64,000 bases of DNA from Plecoglossus altivelis (taxonomy: Eukaryota; Chordata; Actinopteri; Osmeriformes; Plecoglossidae), in assembly GCA_036571765.1 (NCBI GenBank), contig BROE01000013.1, positions 13,438,381 to 13,502,380 of the forward strand, written 5' to 3'. The notes under the pieces were generated by a model. That model had not been told where the DNA came from. It worked only from the letters and a program-made list of their open reading frames with translations, and searched no databases. The position numbers and the translations under genes are program-made. This document shows, in pieces, positions 37,436 through 47,236 of this stretch (position 1 is its first letter; each line of letters opens with the position of its first letter).

Positions 37436-37726
37436 GACTGGAAGGTACAGTGAGAATGGAAGGAAGGGGAAGGAGAAATAAAGAGAAAAATACAGACAGA
37501 GAGATAGGAGGGATAATTGTGAGAGAGTTTGTGTGTGAAGGAGTGATTTCCTTCTCTAATTCCTCTTGAAGATGAATGTTGATTGGATGGTAATGTGAGC
37601 CAGTAATGACTGACAAAGCACTTATGGATTTGCTAAGGATCTTTTTCGCCAGAATAGCATTAAGCATGCTGGGCAGGATCACTGATGTACTCCTGAGATT
37701 ACATCAATATCCCCAAAGTACACTGT

Positions 37727-37798
37727 ACCATGAATCTGGGCTCAATAAACACACTCAAAATACAACAAGAGTGTGTTTATTGAGCCCAGATTCATGGT
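37727..37798. repeat. Perfect 30-bp inverted repeat with 12-nt loop
   Basis: The left arm is 37,727-37,756, beginning ACCATGAATC and ending ACACACTC. The right arm, 37,769-37,798, is its exact reverse complement. The loop is AAAATACAACAA. The RNA of either strand would form a 30-bp stem. No larger flanking transposon was seen. Confidence 0.95.
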
Positions 37799-37952
37799 GT
37801 CATACATGTTGCCTGTATTATCTGTAACACTCTAAAGAGAAAAGATGTGTCAAGCACCAGTCACTTGGCAGATCATATAGTTGGTCGCCACCTTTAACTG
37901 CTTCACTTTGATCAGCCATCATGTGTCTGCTCGCTCTGCCCCTTCTCTCCAG

Positions 37953-38202
37953 ACCATCAAGGCGACCTCACCACTGGGCGACCCCCGAGTGACCTATAAC
38001 CTGGAGGATGGGATGGTTCCTGAGACCAACATGCCCGTACGCTTTTACCTGACCCCCAACCGGGAGGATGGCTCCGCCTCCATCCTGGTGGCAGAGCCGC
38101 TGGACTACGAGACAACCAGGAACTTCATGCTGCGGGTCCGAGCCCAGAATGTGGCGGCCGTCCCCCTGGCTGCCTTTACCATCGTCTATGTCAATGTCAC
38201 AG
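37953..38202 (+). CDS. Cadherin exon 12
   Basis: Acceptor CTCTCCAG and donor GTAGCC, phase 0 in and 1 out. It encodes most of a repeat: DPRVTYNLEDG, VRFYLTPNREDG, EPLDYETTRNFMLRVRAQN, and the start of the linker. The usual A-x-D of the first calcium site is replaced by ATSPLGDP, another divergence. Confidence 0.94.
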
Positions 38203-38478
38203 GTAGCCCACGTGTGCTAATATGCTAGTAAACTATCATTGTGTATAATGTATTCTAATGGTGCAAGTTAGTCACATCATTGTGGCAATGAAGTAATATG
38301 CTATCATAATGTATAACGCGTGCTAATGGCACTGGTAAGTCTCACGGTGGTTTCACTGTCACATGTAGCCTTCCACATATCCTACAAACTATATATATGC
38401 TAACTTAATTAATAATACATCATTTTAAATCTTTATTTATGCAAAATATACATTATACATATCTCATATCAGAAAATG

Positions 38479-38479
<1 letters not shown>

Positions 38480-38516
<37 letters not shown>

Positions 38517-38575
38517 CATATATGTATATTATATAATATGATATATATCTTATAATATATATATACTTGTATAAT
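38480..38575. repeat. (TA)n-rich tract
   Basis: An (AT)n run at about 38,480-38,514, followed by degenerate ATATAT sequence. (TA)n reappears immediately after the gap at 39,001-39,024. Confidence 0.93.
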
Positions 38576-38704
38576 ATATGAGTGATGCGATGGAGCTTCC
38601 ACTTGGGTCGCTCTACCACATACGCATAGGGGTCGCGCGCTGCCCACAGAGTTCCTGGGGGCAGCCCTGATTGCGCCCTACCGCTTGCGGCAGCAGCCTC
38701 ACTA

Positions 38705-39000
38705 NNNNNNNNNNNNNNNNNNNNNNNNNNNNNNNNNNNNNNNNNNNNNNNNNNNNNNNNNNNNNNNNNNNNNNNNNNNNNNNNNNNNNNNNNNNNNNNN
38801 NNNNNNNNNNNNNNNNNNNNNNNNNNNNNNNNNNNNNNNNNNNNNNNNNNNNNNNNNNNNNNNNNNNNNNNNNNNNNNNNNNNNNNNNNNNNNNNNNNNN
38901 NNNNNNNNNNNNNNNNNNNNNNNNNNNNNNNNNNNNNNNNNNNNNNNNNNNNNNNNNNNNNNNNNNNNNNNNNNNNNNNNNNNNNNNNNNNNNNNNNNNN
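38705..39000. other. Assembly gap (296 Ns)
   Basis: All bases are N. Open frames drawn through it are meaningless. The 3' edge is (TA)n. The sequence just 5' of it (about 38,580-38,704) is GC-richer and was not recognised. Confidence 1.
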
Positions 39001-39029
39001 TATATATATATATATATATATATATGCAT

Positions 39030-39811
39030 GGAGGGTTCCACTTCAAATCCAGCACCCTGAGACTGTATGCTAGCCATAAGCGGCCATGGACCAGAGAGTG
39101 TGAGAGCCACTATCCAGGATGAAACATCTGAGATCCATAAGTACATCAAAGATAAGGACCCAACAGACGATGTCCTCAGTGAATGTCTCAGGAGATGGGG
39201 AACAGAGGAAAAGGTGCTGGAGGAGGAACCATCATGGGAGGACAAACCCCTACATGAGATGTACTACCGGAACATAACTGAAGTGGCTGATATCAAGAGA
39301 TCCTACCAATGGCTAGAGTGGGCTGTACTGAAGGACAGCACAGAGACGCTCATCATGGCAGCACAGGAGCAGGCCCTGAGCACCAGAGCTATAGAGGCCC
39401 AGATCTACCACATCAGACAAGACCCCAGGTGTAGGCTGTTTAAAGAGCCCCCCAAGACAATCCAGCCCATAACTGCAGGGTGTAAGAGACAGGGAAAGCA
39501 TACATGGAGCGCCATAACCAAGTGGCTGGCATAATGTACAGGGACATCTTCACATGAATGGACTAGGAACCCCAAGGCTAAGGTGGGAAACACCTCCAAA
39601 GGTGGTAGAGAATGACCGAGCCAAGATCCTGTGGAACTTCTAGATTCAGACTGTAAGAACGGTGATGGCGAACCAACCAGACATCATGGTGGTGGACAAG
39701 CAGCAGAGGAGTGGTTGACATGGCAATAGCAAGTGATTCCAAGTGATGGCAACATCAGGAAAAAGGAACATGAGAAACTAGAGAAATACAAAGGGCTTGG
39801 AGAAGAGCTCA
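39030..39811 (+). mobile_element. Non-LTR retrotransposon 3' part, restriction-like-endonuclease type (Rex6/R4-like), left piece
   Basis: The 155-codon frame at 39,067-39,534 matches the C-terminal region of endonuclease-type LINE polyproteins as I know them: an IQDET...IHKYI segment, MAAQEQALSTRAIEAQIYH, then the CCHC zinc motif region CRLFKEPPKTIQPITAGC. Here the second Cys reads Phe and the His reads Pro, so the zinc motif is broken. Beyond the stop, in other frames, are an MERHNQV segment (the RHN motif) and NQPDIMVVDKQQR near 39,671-39,708 (the PD...D catalytic core), with frameshifts. It is therefore a dead copy. Its right end is interrupted at about 39,811 by a second element. Assignment to Rex6 rather than another R2/R4-like clade is from memory of motifs. 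Confidence 0.85.
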
Positions 39812-40592
39812 AGTTCAAGTTCAAGTTCAAGTTGTGCTTTATTGTCATTCTGCTACATGCAGGTGCATACCGTGGAACGAAATGTCGTGCCTCACAGAGC
39901 CACAGTGCTACAGAAGTACAGACATACAACAGTACAGGCAAACAAGAATCAATTTGAAATAAATATAACAATTTTCCTATACATAAACTAAACAAGATAC
40001 AAACTATACAAACTGTACGAATACTTACCGATGTGCATGTGCAAAGAGTATTGCACATGTGCGAAGAATATGAGCGTATAAAGATACATATATTACAGAG
40101 TCTTTATTGCAGTTTGTGTACACACAGCAGTGTGTATGAAAAGTGAATAGTGCAGTGGGTTAGTGACTAGTGCAAGTTTTCTGATAGTCTTAGTTTTTGT
40201 GTGGGGAGTCATAGAGACCTGGGAGAGTTCAGGGCTCTCACAGTCTGGGGGAAGAAGCTGTTGATCAGTCTGGCAGAGCGGGCTCTGATGCTCCGGAACC
40301 GTCTACCTGATGGTAGAAAGTGGTGAGGATGGGTGGAGGGAGACTTGCTCTCTTCAGCCGGCGGAGAAAGTGTAGGCGCTGATGTGCCTTCTTTGAGAGT
40401 GACTTGGTGTTGGTGGTCCAGGTGAGGTCCTCTGTGATGTGCACCCCCAGGAATTTGGTGCTGTTGACTCTCTCGACAGGCGAGCTGTCGATGGTCAGTG
40501 GGGGGTGATCCGCGGAGTTCCTCCTGAAGTCCATCACAACCTCCTTTGTCTTGCTCCAGTTGAGGGACAGGTTGTTTGCCCCACACCATTTC
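39811..40592 (-). mobile_element. Rex1-like (CR1/Babar clade) LINE fragment, 5'-truncated, nested
   Basis: Minus-strand coding from about 40,592 to 40,310 reads as the C-terminal end of a reverse transcriptase: KWCGANNLSLNWSKTKE, then MDFRRN, STKFLGVHI and AHQRLHFLRRLKRA, followed by untranslated sequence. The 3' end (low coordinate) consists of short tandem TTGAAC-type units, visible on + as TCAAGTTCAAG repeats at 39,808-39,832. Such a tail is typical of Rex1-like LINEs. The 5' truncation and stop-interrupted end mean it cannot move by itself. It sits inside the other element, so it inserted later. Confidence 0.85.
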
Positions 40593-40832
40593 AGCTGGAG
40601 AAGGCTTGGAAAGGTGAAGGCGACAGTGGTGCCCGTGGTCATGGGAGCACTTGGGACAGTGACCCCCAAACTGGAGGAGTGGCTGCAGCAGATCTCTTAA
40701 AGAATACCAAACATCTCGGTCCAGAAAAGTGCAGTTCTAGGGACAGCAAAGATACTGCGCAGAACCCTCAAGCTCCCAGGCCTCTGGTAGGGGACCTGAG
40801 CTCCAAGGATGAGACCACCTGCGGAGGGTGAA
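40593..40832 (+). mobile_element. Rex6/R4-like retrotransposon 3' end, right piece
   Basis: Continues the element split at 39,811. Translation resumes with EKAW, then after a one-base shift KATVVP-like residues, PKLEEWLQQIS, a stop, and SVQKSAVLGTAKILRRTLKL followed by PGLW and a stop. This is the C terminus expected for the left piece. The 3' untranslated part runs to about 40,832. Together the two pieces show a single element cut by the Rex1-like insertion. Confidence 0.85.
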
Positions 40833-41610
40833 AGACAAAGCTTTTGTTTAATGAATTGATGTAGATACACATTTCACATATATACTGTATATACGTCTGA
40901 AATTGTACCTATTCTGGTCATGTTCATGTGTACTGATGAACAACACCATCATAACAGAATGTGTTGTAGTTTTAGTGTTCCAGAACTGGGCTAAAGTCTT
41001 ATGCTATTGGGTTAATGTTCTTGAATACAGTATTGTTTTCAGCAATCATATCATGCCATAGTTTTCAGCTATCATACTGGAGGAGCTGAATGCCTTTAGG
41101 AGTTTTATGAGGTGTTCAGGTGACATATAAACCATCGAGTTTTCCATAAGAACTGTTCTTGCTGTCTCTGTTTCCAAGTGGGATCCCTGTTTACCAGTGC
41201 TGCTCCATTGGAGTGAAGCTCTGACCTTTTCTGCCAGCGAGACTTACTACCGTTCCTTCCCTCCCTCAAACACACGTTCAGTCTGAAACCAAACCCCTCT
41301 CCCTCCTATCCTCCTTCCACTATCTCTCTAATTAAGATATCTGTCCATCTCCTCCCGAGGATAGAGAGATGAGTAAAAAATGAGCGTTGGGGGACCACAG
41401 TGGGTGGTTACATTCAATGTTTAATTGATTTATTAAGAATGTTCCAAGGGGGGAGAAAGAAGGATGGATTTGTAAAATGTTGGAGTGGGAGTAAAGTCTA
41501 AAGGTTTGGATCCAGTTAATGATGGCCACATCTATCTACCCTGCTGTTCTTTAACTCTGCCATTTTTCCATCTGTCTCCCTCTCTCTGTCCATCTTAATC
41601 TGTCCCGCAG

Positions 41611-41738
41611 ATGTAAACGACAACGTGCCATTCTTCACCTCTTCCATCTACGAGGCCTCCGTGACAGAAGGGGCCGAGGCCGGTACCTTTGTCCTCCAGG
41701 TGTCGGCCAATGATCTGGACCTGGGTTTGAATGGCAAG
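41611..41738 (+). CDS. Cadherin exon 13
   Basis: Acceptor CCCGCAG and donor GTGAGC, phase 1 in and 0 out. It encodes the linker DVNDNVPFF, YEASVTEGAEAGTFVLQV and the calcium site SANDLDLGLNGK. The split between this and exon 14 falls after G-x-N-G, a recurrent intron position also used near exon 15. Confidence 0.95.
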
Positions 41739-42715
41739 GTGAGCAGTCAGTCACATACAACTCAGAACGATTCCCTTTTGTGACATTCACAAATGGCATA
41801 CGATGTTGAAAAGTGGCGGCAGCGTTTCAGATTGAAATAGTAACGCTAAATGTAAAGCAAACTGACAGTTCTGCTGCGAAATGCCAAGTTTACGCAGGCA
41901 GGGTAGTTCTTTCCAGTTGGCTGTGGAGTATCGTGTGGTTAAAAGCAAAAGAGAGAGAAACTTTGACATTGTCCAGAACTGCTGGGTGTGTATCCTAATG
42001 TTATACTCTGGCTTGGACATCAAATCTATAGTCCACTCCATTTTCAGGGATGCCTCACACAGTACATAAAACTTGCAATAGAGCACTTTCCACAAACACA
42101 CGTATACTCTTGCCCACTGGCATGAAAACATCCACACACTTGCACAAACACACACATTTTACACATGCGTGTGCACACAAATCCCTTTTCCCTTTGTCAA
42201 TTTATTTCTCTCTTCCACACACACGCAGGCGCACGCTCACACAGACACGCAGCCACACACGCACACATTTACACAGACAAAAAAACATAACTAGGGCTTT
42301 CTAATTAAATTCACTCTTCAAAGAAGCCTGGCTGGGTGTGTAAACCCTGTGTGTGGTGAGTCTACAGAGTGTCCTTGGCTACTTAATTGCTTGTTCTCGT
42401 CAGGGCATGTTACAGTAAATCAGTGATACTATGCAGTCTCACGTTTAGATAATGAGCATCATTTGTGGAAGGGAGTGAGAACATTAAAACAAAGACTCGA
42501 CACAATGTATTTTACATACCTTAACCCTGATAAGCTTTTTAACGGGGTGTTACAGAGTAGAGGGTAAAAGACTAAAAAGCAGACGTGGTCCCTTCTAAAC
42601 TCCCAAGGCTGGTCCTTAGTGAGGAAAAAAAGAAAAGAGGTTTAAGAGAATGAAAACCGTTTAAGTCAATTGAATACCCTAGTAAGACTAATTGGAAAAC
42701 AAACAGTGACACTGT

Positions 42716-42716
<1 letters not shown>

Positions 42717-42746
<30 letters not shown>

Positions 42747-42906
42747 CGTGCGTGTGTGTATGTGCGTGTACTTGTGTGTATGTGCGTGTACGTGTGTGTA
42801 TGTGCGTGCGTGTGTGTATGTGCGTGTGTGCCTGTGTGTATGTGCGTGTGTGTGTGCGTGTGTGTATGTGCGTGCGTGTGTGTGTATGTGCGTGTGTGCA
42901 TGCGTG
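42717..42906. repeat. Interrupted (GT)n with TATGTGCGTG units
   Basis: GT repeat with a quasi-regular GTGTATGTGCGT motif of roughly 18-26 bp. The Cys/Val frames are artefacts. Confidence 0.93.
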
Positions 42907-43807
42907 CATGGGTGGAGGGGGGGAGGATAGTGGGTAGCCCATCTTTCGGGAAGTTAGCTCCATAAGATGAACTAGAGGTGAATACAACTTTAAATGACGA
43001 ACATTTTTCAGATCCTGCAGGAAACATTTATACCCTGTTGGGTCTATTCAGTCTGCTGCCTGGTCTGGGAAAGTCTCCTTAACCGTTTTCAAAGGCTATT
43101 ATGTTGAAGGCCATTTGTAACTCATAACTGATTCTCTGCATTATGCATTTTTTTATTCTGAAAACTGCAGTAAATTCTTCCCCTGTGAAAGGACTGGTGT
43201 GGGTGTCTATTAGAATTTCTTATTCCATGGATCCAGTTCTATTGTTGGGAAGGCCATGTAAATTATGATGCAATTAAGCTGCAGTTCATGGATCACACGG
43301 CCATCTAAAGGCTAACGCTCCAGGCATTTGATACATTTATCAAGCCCCTTCAACTGCATTTTGTGTTGATTCTGCGGTTTCTCCCAAAGTAAGCAACACA
43401 GTCTATGGTGTGTTTGCAGGGAGAGTGACGAATGTTCTTCCTGCAGAACGATCTCTTCATCAACGTTTTCGAACACAACTTTGTTTCTTTCCAATAGCAT
43501 CAACGATGGACCATCAATTAGTCAATCTAGAATCGACATGAACATGAAGTTTTACACTATAGGGAGTGTATTTATGTGTGTATAGTATATGGTATGAGGT
43601 ACTAGATACCCCCTGTCTTTATCCCTCCAAACTCTGTTGAAAGTCATTGAACCTTGCTTTTCACAACTCAGGTGTTGTTGAGACAAGCTATGGGGAACTT
43701 TGAATATCTTCAGATATTTTGGGGGTAATTTTCTGCCTCAGTTATTTCAATAGTGACAGTTGGAGACAGGAAGGGCAGGGAGAGAAAGAAAGGATGATGT
43801 GCAGAAA

Positions 43808-43880
43808 ATGGCCCTGGCTGGACTCAAACCTTTAGTCTGTGAGGTAACACCGCTCTACTTAGTGCCTCCCAGCTGTGGGG
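43808..43880 (-). repeat. Possible tRNA-derived SINE fragment
   Basis: The reverse complement contains GGTTTGAGTCC (43,820-43,830), close to a pol III B box. TAGAGCGGTG lies about 25 bases upstream of it, resembling a tRNA D arm. I see no clear cloverleaf, no CCA end and no recognised SINE family, so this is tentative. Confidence 0.25.
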
Positions 43881-44368
43881 GATGTAGAGCATCTCTAGAG
43901 ATCCGACTTTTTGGAATCATTACATCAGTGAGCTTCCATCTCATCTTCTGAAATGAGATTGTCTTGATCCCTCCATCATGACACACTTCATTTCACACAA
44001 CCCTGTTTGGAACCGTCGGGTACTGGATGAATTGCATGTGCACAATACCGAATTCTTAAAATACTCTGAGAGTCAGACTGTCCCACAGTGTTAGACAATA
44101 CCTCAGCACAGTCTGTGCTTCCAAAAACCCAGCCTCAGGGTATCAGTTTCAGGGGTATTAAGTCTAAGATTTGATTCTTTATGCAACTGGGAGAAGTTGG
44201 CCATGAGGTTGAGAAATGTTAAGATATTTAGAAACGCAAAACCGCCTTTGAGTCTGTTCCTTCAACCCTGAGTTAGAACAAATCTGACTATCATTCTAAT
44301 CCTCCATCTCTTTCTCAGTTTGATTCCATTAGGACTTGAATATTCTGATTCGGACTTTGTTCTCTCAG

Positions 44369-44555
44369 ATCTCCTACTCCCTGCTGAGTGACAGGAGCGG
44401 GGACCACCAGTACTTCAGGATCGACCCGGAGGTGGGCTCCATCCATACAGAAGCCGTGTTCGACCGGGAAACCAAAGGATCCTACCTGCTGGAGGTCCAG
44501 TCTGTGGATGGCTGGGAGTCAGCCAGGCCGGGGAAACACGGGCTGCCTAACTCAG
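44369..44555 (+). CDS. Cadherin exon 14
   Basis: Acceptor TCTCTCAG and donor GTGAGC, phase 0 in and 1 out. It encodes ISYSLLSDRSG, YFRIDPEVGSIHT, VFDRETKGSYLLEVQSVDG and a longer loop, ARPGKHGLPNS, before the final strand in exon 15. Confidence 0.95.
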
Positions 44556-44562
44556 GTGAGCA

Positions 44563-44731
44563 GCAGGGTTCTAGGGCGCTCTAGAGTTTTAGAGCACTCC
44601 AGGGTTCCAGAGCGCCCCAGCATTCTAGAGCGCTCCAGGGTTCTATAGCGCTCCAGGGTTCTAGTGGGCCACAAGGTTCTAGTGCACTCCAGGGTTCTAC
44701 AGCGCTGCAGGCTACTACAACGCTCCAGGGT
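44563..44731. repeat. Degenerate ~18-bp tandem repeat
   Basis: About nine copies of a unit near GGGTTCTAGAGCGCTCCA. The unit itself contains the near-palindrome AGAGCGCTC, so the array has local self-complementarity. Confidence 0.85.
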
Positions 44732-45571
44732 TCTGACGCTTGTCTTCCACATACACCAGAAAGATGCGGAAGACAAGCATCTGGTTTAATCGCACGTCTC
44801 TGGATGTCATTTTAGCCAGAGCAGCTAGTCTCTCCTCTGGGGCAGCGAGGATGATCGCTTCAGATCTCTTTATCTATCCCCCAGGACCTTAAAGCCATGT
44901 TTTATTCCTGATTGAAGCACAAACAGAACTTAAAGCGGGATGGAGAAACAGAAAGAGAGAGAGAGAGGGAATGGACGGACGGACATTTAGACCGACGGAC
45001 AGACAGACAGACAGAAGTCAGGGGAGAGAGAGAGAGACAGACACAGACAGACATAAACCAGGGGAGAGAGAGAAAAAAGGACACTAGGGAAGCAGAGATG
45101 TATTTTTCATACGTATTAGCATGGATTATTCAAAGTTCCTTTCACTTGGTTGGCTACATTATGACGTTTTGACAGCGTAAACACCACTTTAATATTTACA
45201 CGGCCGTGGTTTTAGGGAAGTGTGATCACTCCTTTTGGGGGGCTATAAATGTTGGATGAGTAAGGAGAAGTGAGGTGGGGAGGGGTGACTGGAGGAGAGG
45301 AGGGGAGAGGATTGGAGGGGAGGGGCATCAGCTGGGAAATATTGGAACCAAACAAGACAGATGGACGGAAACACACCCAGACAAGCAGACAAACACAGTC
45401 AGAAGTGCTGTTAACCAGTAAACATTGACTTGATGCAATTCCAGTGGAGAGAGAGAAAGAGGAAGTTGTCATGTCAGCCACAGGCGTGCTCTGTTCTACA
45501 TGCAAACACCAGGAACCAGGTGACACAAGTGATGAAGTGACAAGCACTTTATCTCCTCATCATCTCATCCC

Positions 45572-45574
<3 letters not shown>

Positions 45575-45612
<38 letters not shown>
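45575..45612. repeat. (CT)n microsatellite
   Basis: About 18 CT units, followed by CTCACTGTCT-type repeats to about 45,700. Confidence 0.93.
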
Positions 45613-45618
<6 letters not shown>

Positions 45619-46007
45619 CTCTCCTTTTCTATCTCACAGTCTCGCACTGTCTCTCTCACTGTCTCTCACTGTCTCTCTCTCCCCCTCTCTCTCTCTCTAT
45701 CTGTCTGTCTCCCCTTCTCCATCAGACTCCTAACAAGCATGGAGCTTGAGCTGCAGGCTTGTTTTTTCGCTGCTGGGGTGTATTAGCTTGTGATCTCTCT
45801 TCTGAACTGTAAAATATCCCTGCAACAGGCTTAAATAATTTATCTCATCTCAAAGAGTGTATTGCAAATTATGTTCCTTTTGATACTGATATCAAAGGGA
45901 GCATAGAATATTGGGATGGGCCCCCACCACCTCTCTCCCCTCTCCTAACCTGCCTCTTCCCTCCCTCCTTTCCCCCTTTTTCAACCCACCTTCCTCCTCC
46001 ATTCGTA

Positions 46008-46126
46008 CACACACACACACACATACACACACACTCACACACACACACACATACACACACTCACACACACACACACCCGGACACACACCCACACACACAC
46101 TCTCTCTCACTCACACACACACACAC
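46008..46126. repeat. Interrupted (CA)n microsatellite
   Basis: CA runs separated by TACA, CTCA and CCCGGA interruptions. Confidence 0.93.
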
Positions 46127-46414
46127 AACTTGTCCCTCAGGCTCTCTTACATCTGCCTACCTTTTGCTCTTAAAACGAGAAAAAATAGGAGTCAGTGAAT
46201 TGACACATATAGTCAAAACAGAGAAAGGGAAAGATGAGAGACATTCTAGAGGATGATACAGGGCTGCCATTGAGAGAGAGAGAGAGACATAGAAGGGAGT
46301 CTTGCACGTTCGGGAAAGACTCTCTCACACACACACACCTACAGAAATTCAGGTTGACAGAATAAGAACAACTAGGCGTTTTTAATGTGTGTGTGTGTGT
46401 GTTCTACCCCTCAG

Positions 46415-46558
46415 ACACGGCGTATGTGCGTGTTTTCATCAGCGACGTGAACGATAACAAGCCGCGCTTCGCCCAGACGGCCTATGAAGTCGACGTGGAT
46501 GAGGACGCAGACGTGGGCCTCGCCGTCCTCACTGTCAGCGCTAACGACGAAGATGAAG
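46415..46558 (+). CDS. Cadherin exon 15
   Basis: Acceptor CCCCTCAG and donor GTAGGT, phase 1 in and out. It encodes VRVFISDVNDNKPRF (canonical linker), YEVDVDEDADVGLAVLTV and the acidic calcium site SANDEDEG, which is completed in exon 16. Confidence 0.95.
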
Positions 46559-47057
46559 GTAGGTGACAAGGATGAAGGGATGAGGTGGAGAGGGGGGATG
46601 AGAGGGGAGGGGAGAGGGGAGGGAGTGGTGAGGGGGCACTAGAGGGGGAGAGTTGAGGGTTAGGACAGGATGAAGGCAAGGGAAGGAGAGGAAGGAGGAA
46701 GAAGGGGCTGTGCGGGACGGGGAGGGGGATGGGGGAGAGAGAGGGCAGGATGTTCTGAGGAGGAGAAGATGAAGAGGAGGAAAAGGGAGAAGGAGCAAAG
46801 AGTGAAAGGCTAGGATTAGGAGATGGGGAGCGGAGGAGATGGGGGGGTGTCACTCTTCCAAGACAGCTTCTGAAGAGAGAGAAGATCTATGATCATCTTA
46901 GACTGTCAAGCAGGAAACAGATATATTGATGTGTACGTCACAGCTGACAGACTCTGGCTCTATGGAGGGTATAGACATACATGGATTGTAAATCTCAATA
47001 CTGCAAAGTTGAAAGTGGGAAAAACACATTAGTAAAGCTATGCCATAGCATGCGCAC

Positions 47058-47064
47058 ACACACA

Positions 47065-47102
<38 letters not shown>
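47058..47102. repeat. (CA)n microsatellite
   Basis: About 20 CA units. Confidence 0.95.
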
Positions 47103-47105
<3 letters not shown>

Positions 47106-47147
47106 CAATCCTAAAACGGATGCTTAAACTAACTCTGGCAGCAGTGG

Positions 47148-47153
<6 letters not shown>

Positions 47154-47189
<36 letters not shown>

Positions 47190-47236
47190 TCTCTTTCTCT
47201 CTCTCTCTCTCTTTCTCTCTTTCTCTCTCTCTCTAG
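47154..47236. repeat. (CT)n microsatellite
   Basis: CT run with TTCC and TTTC interruptions. Confidence 0.95.

Larger units (their letters stand above)
36390..37952 (+). other. Intron with GA tract and perfect inverted repeat
   Basis: Contains a CA run (36,910-36,938), a GAGAGAGCGAGA-rich tract (37,325-37,435) and the inverted repeat at 37,727-37,798. Confidence 0.85.
38203..41610 (+). other. Intron with gap and nested retrotransposons
   Basis: Contains a TA-rich tract, the run of Ns, two non-LTR element fragments (39,030-40,832) and unique sequence up to the next exon. Confidence 0.9.
41739..44368 (+). other. Intron with GT repeat and tRNA-like segment
   Basis: Contains a GT/GC array at 42,717-42,906, unique AT-richer sequence, and a weak tRNA-like segment near 43,808-43,880 on the minus strand. 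Confidence 0.75.
44556..46414 (+). other. Intron with 18-bp array, hairpin and CT/CA repeats
   Basis: Holds the degenerate array at 44,563-44,731, a hairpin at 44,738-44,778, a CT run (45,575-45,612) and CA/CT repeats (46,008-46,126). Confidence 0.8.

Noticed and set aside
38613..39245. Long frames through the N run
   Set aside because: Codons in the gap are unknown, so the frames are meaningless.
40439..40831. 130-codon + frame over the nested elements
   Set aside because: Chimeric reading of antisense Rex1-like and frameshifted Rex6-like sequence; not a gene.
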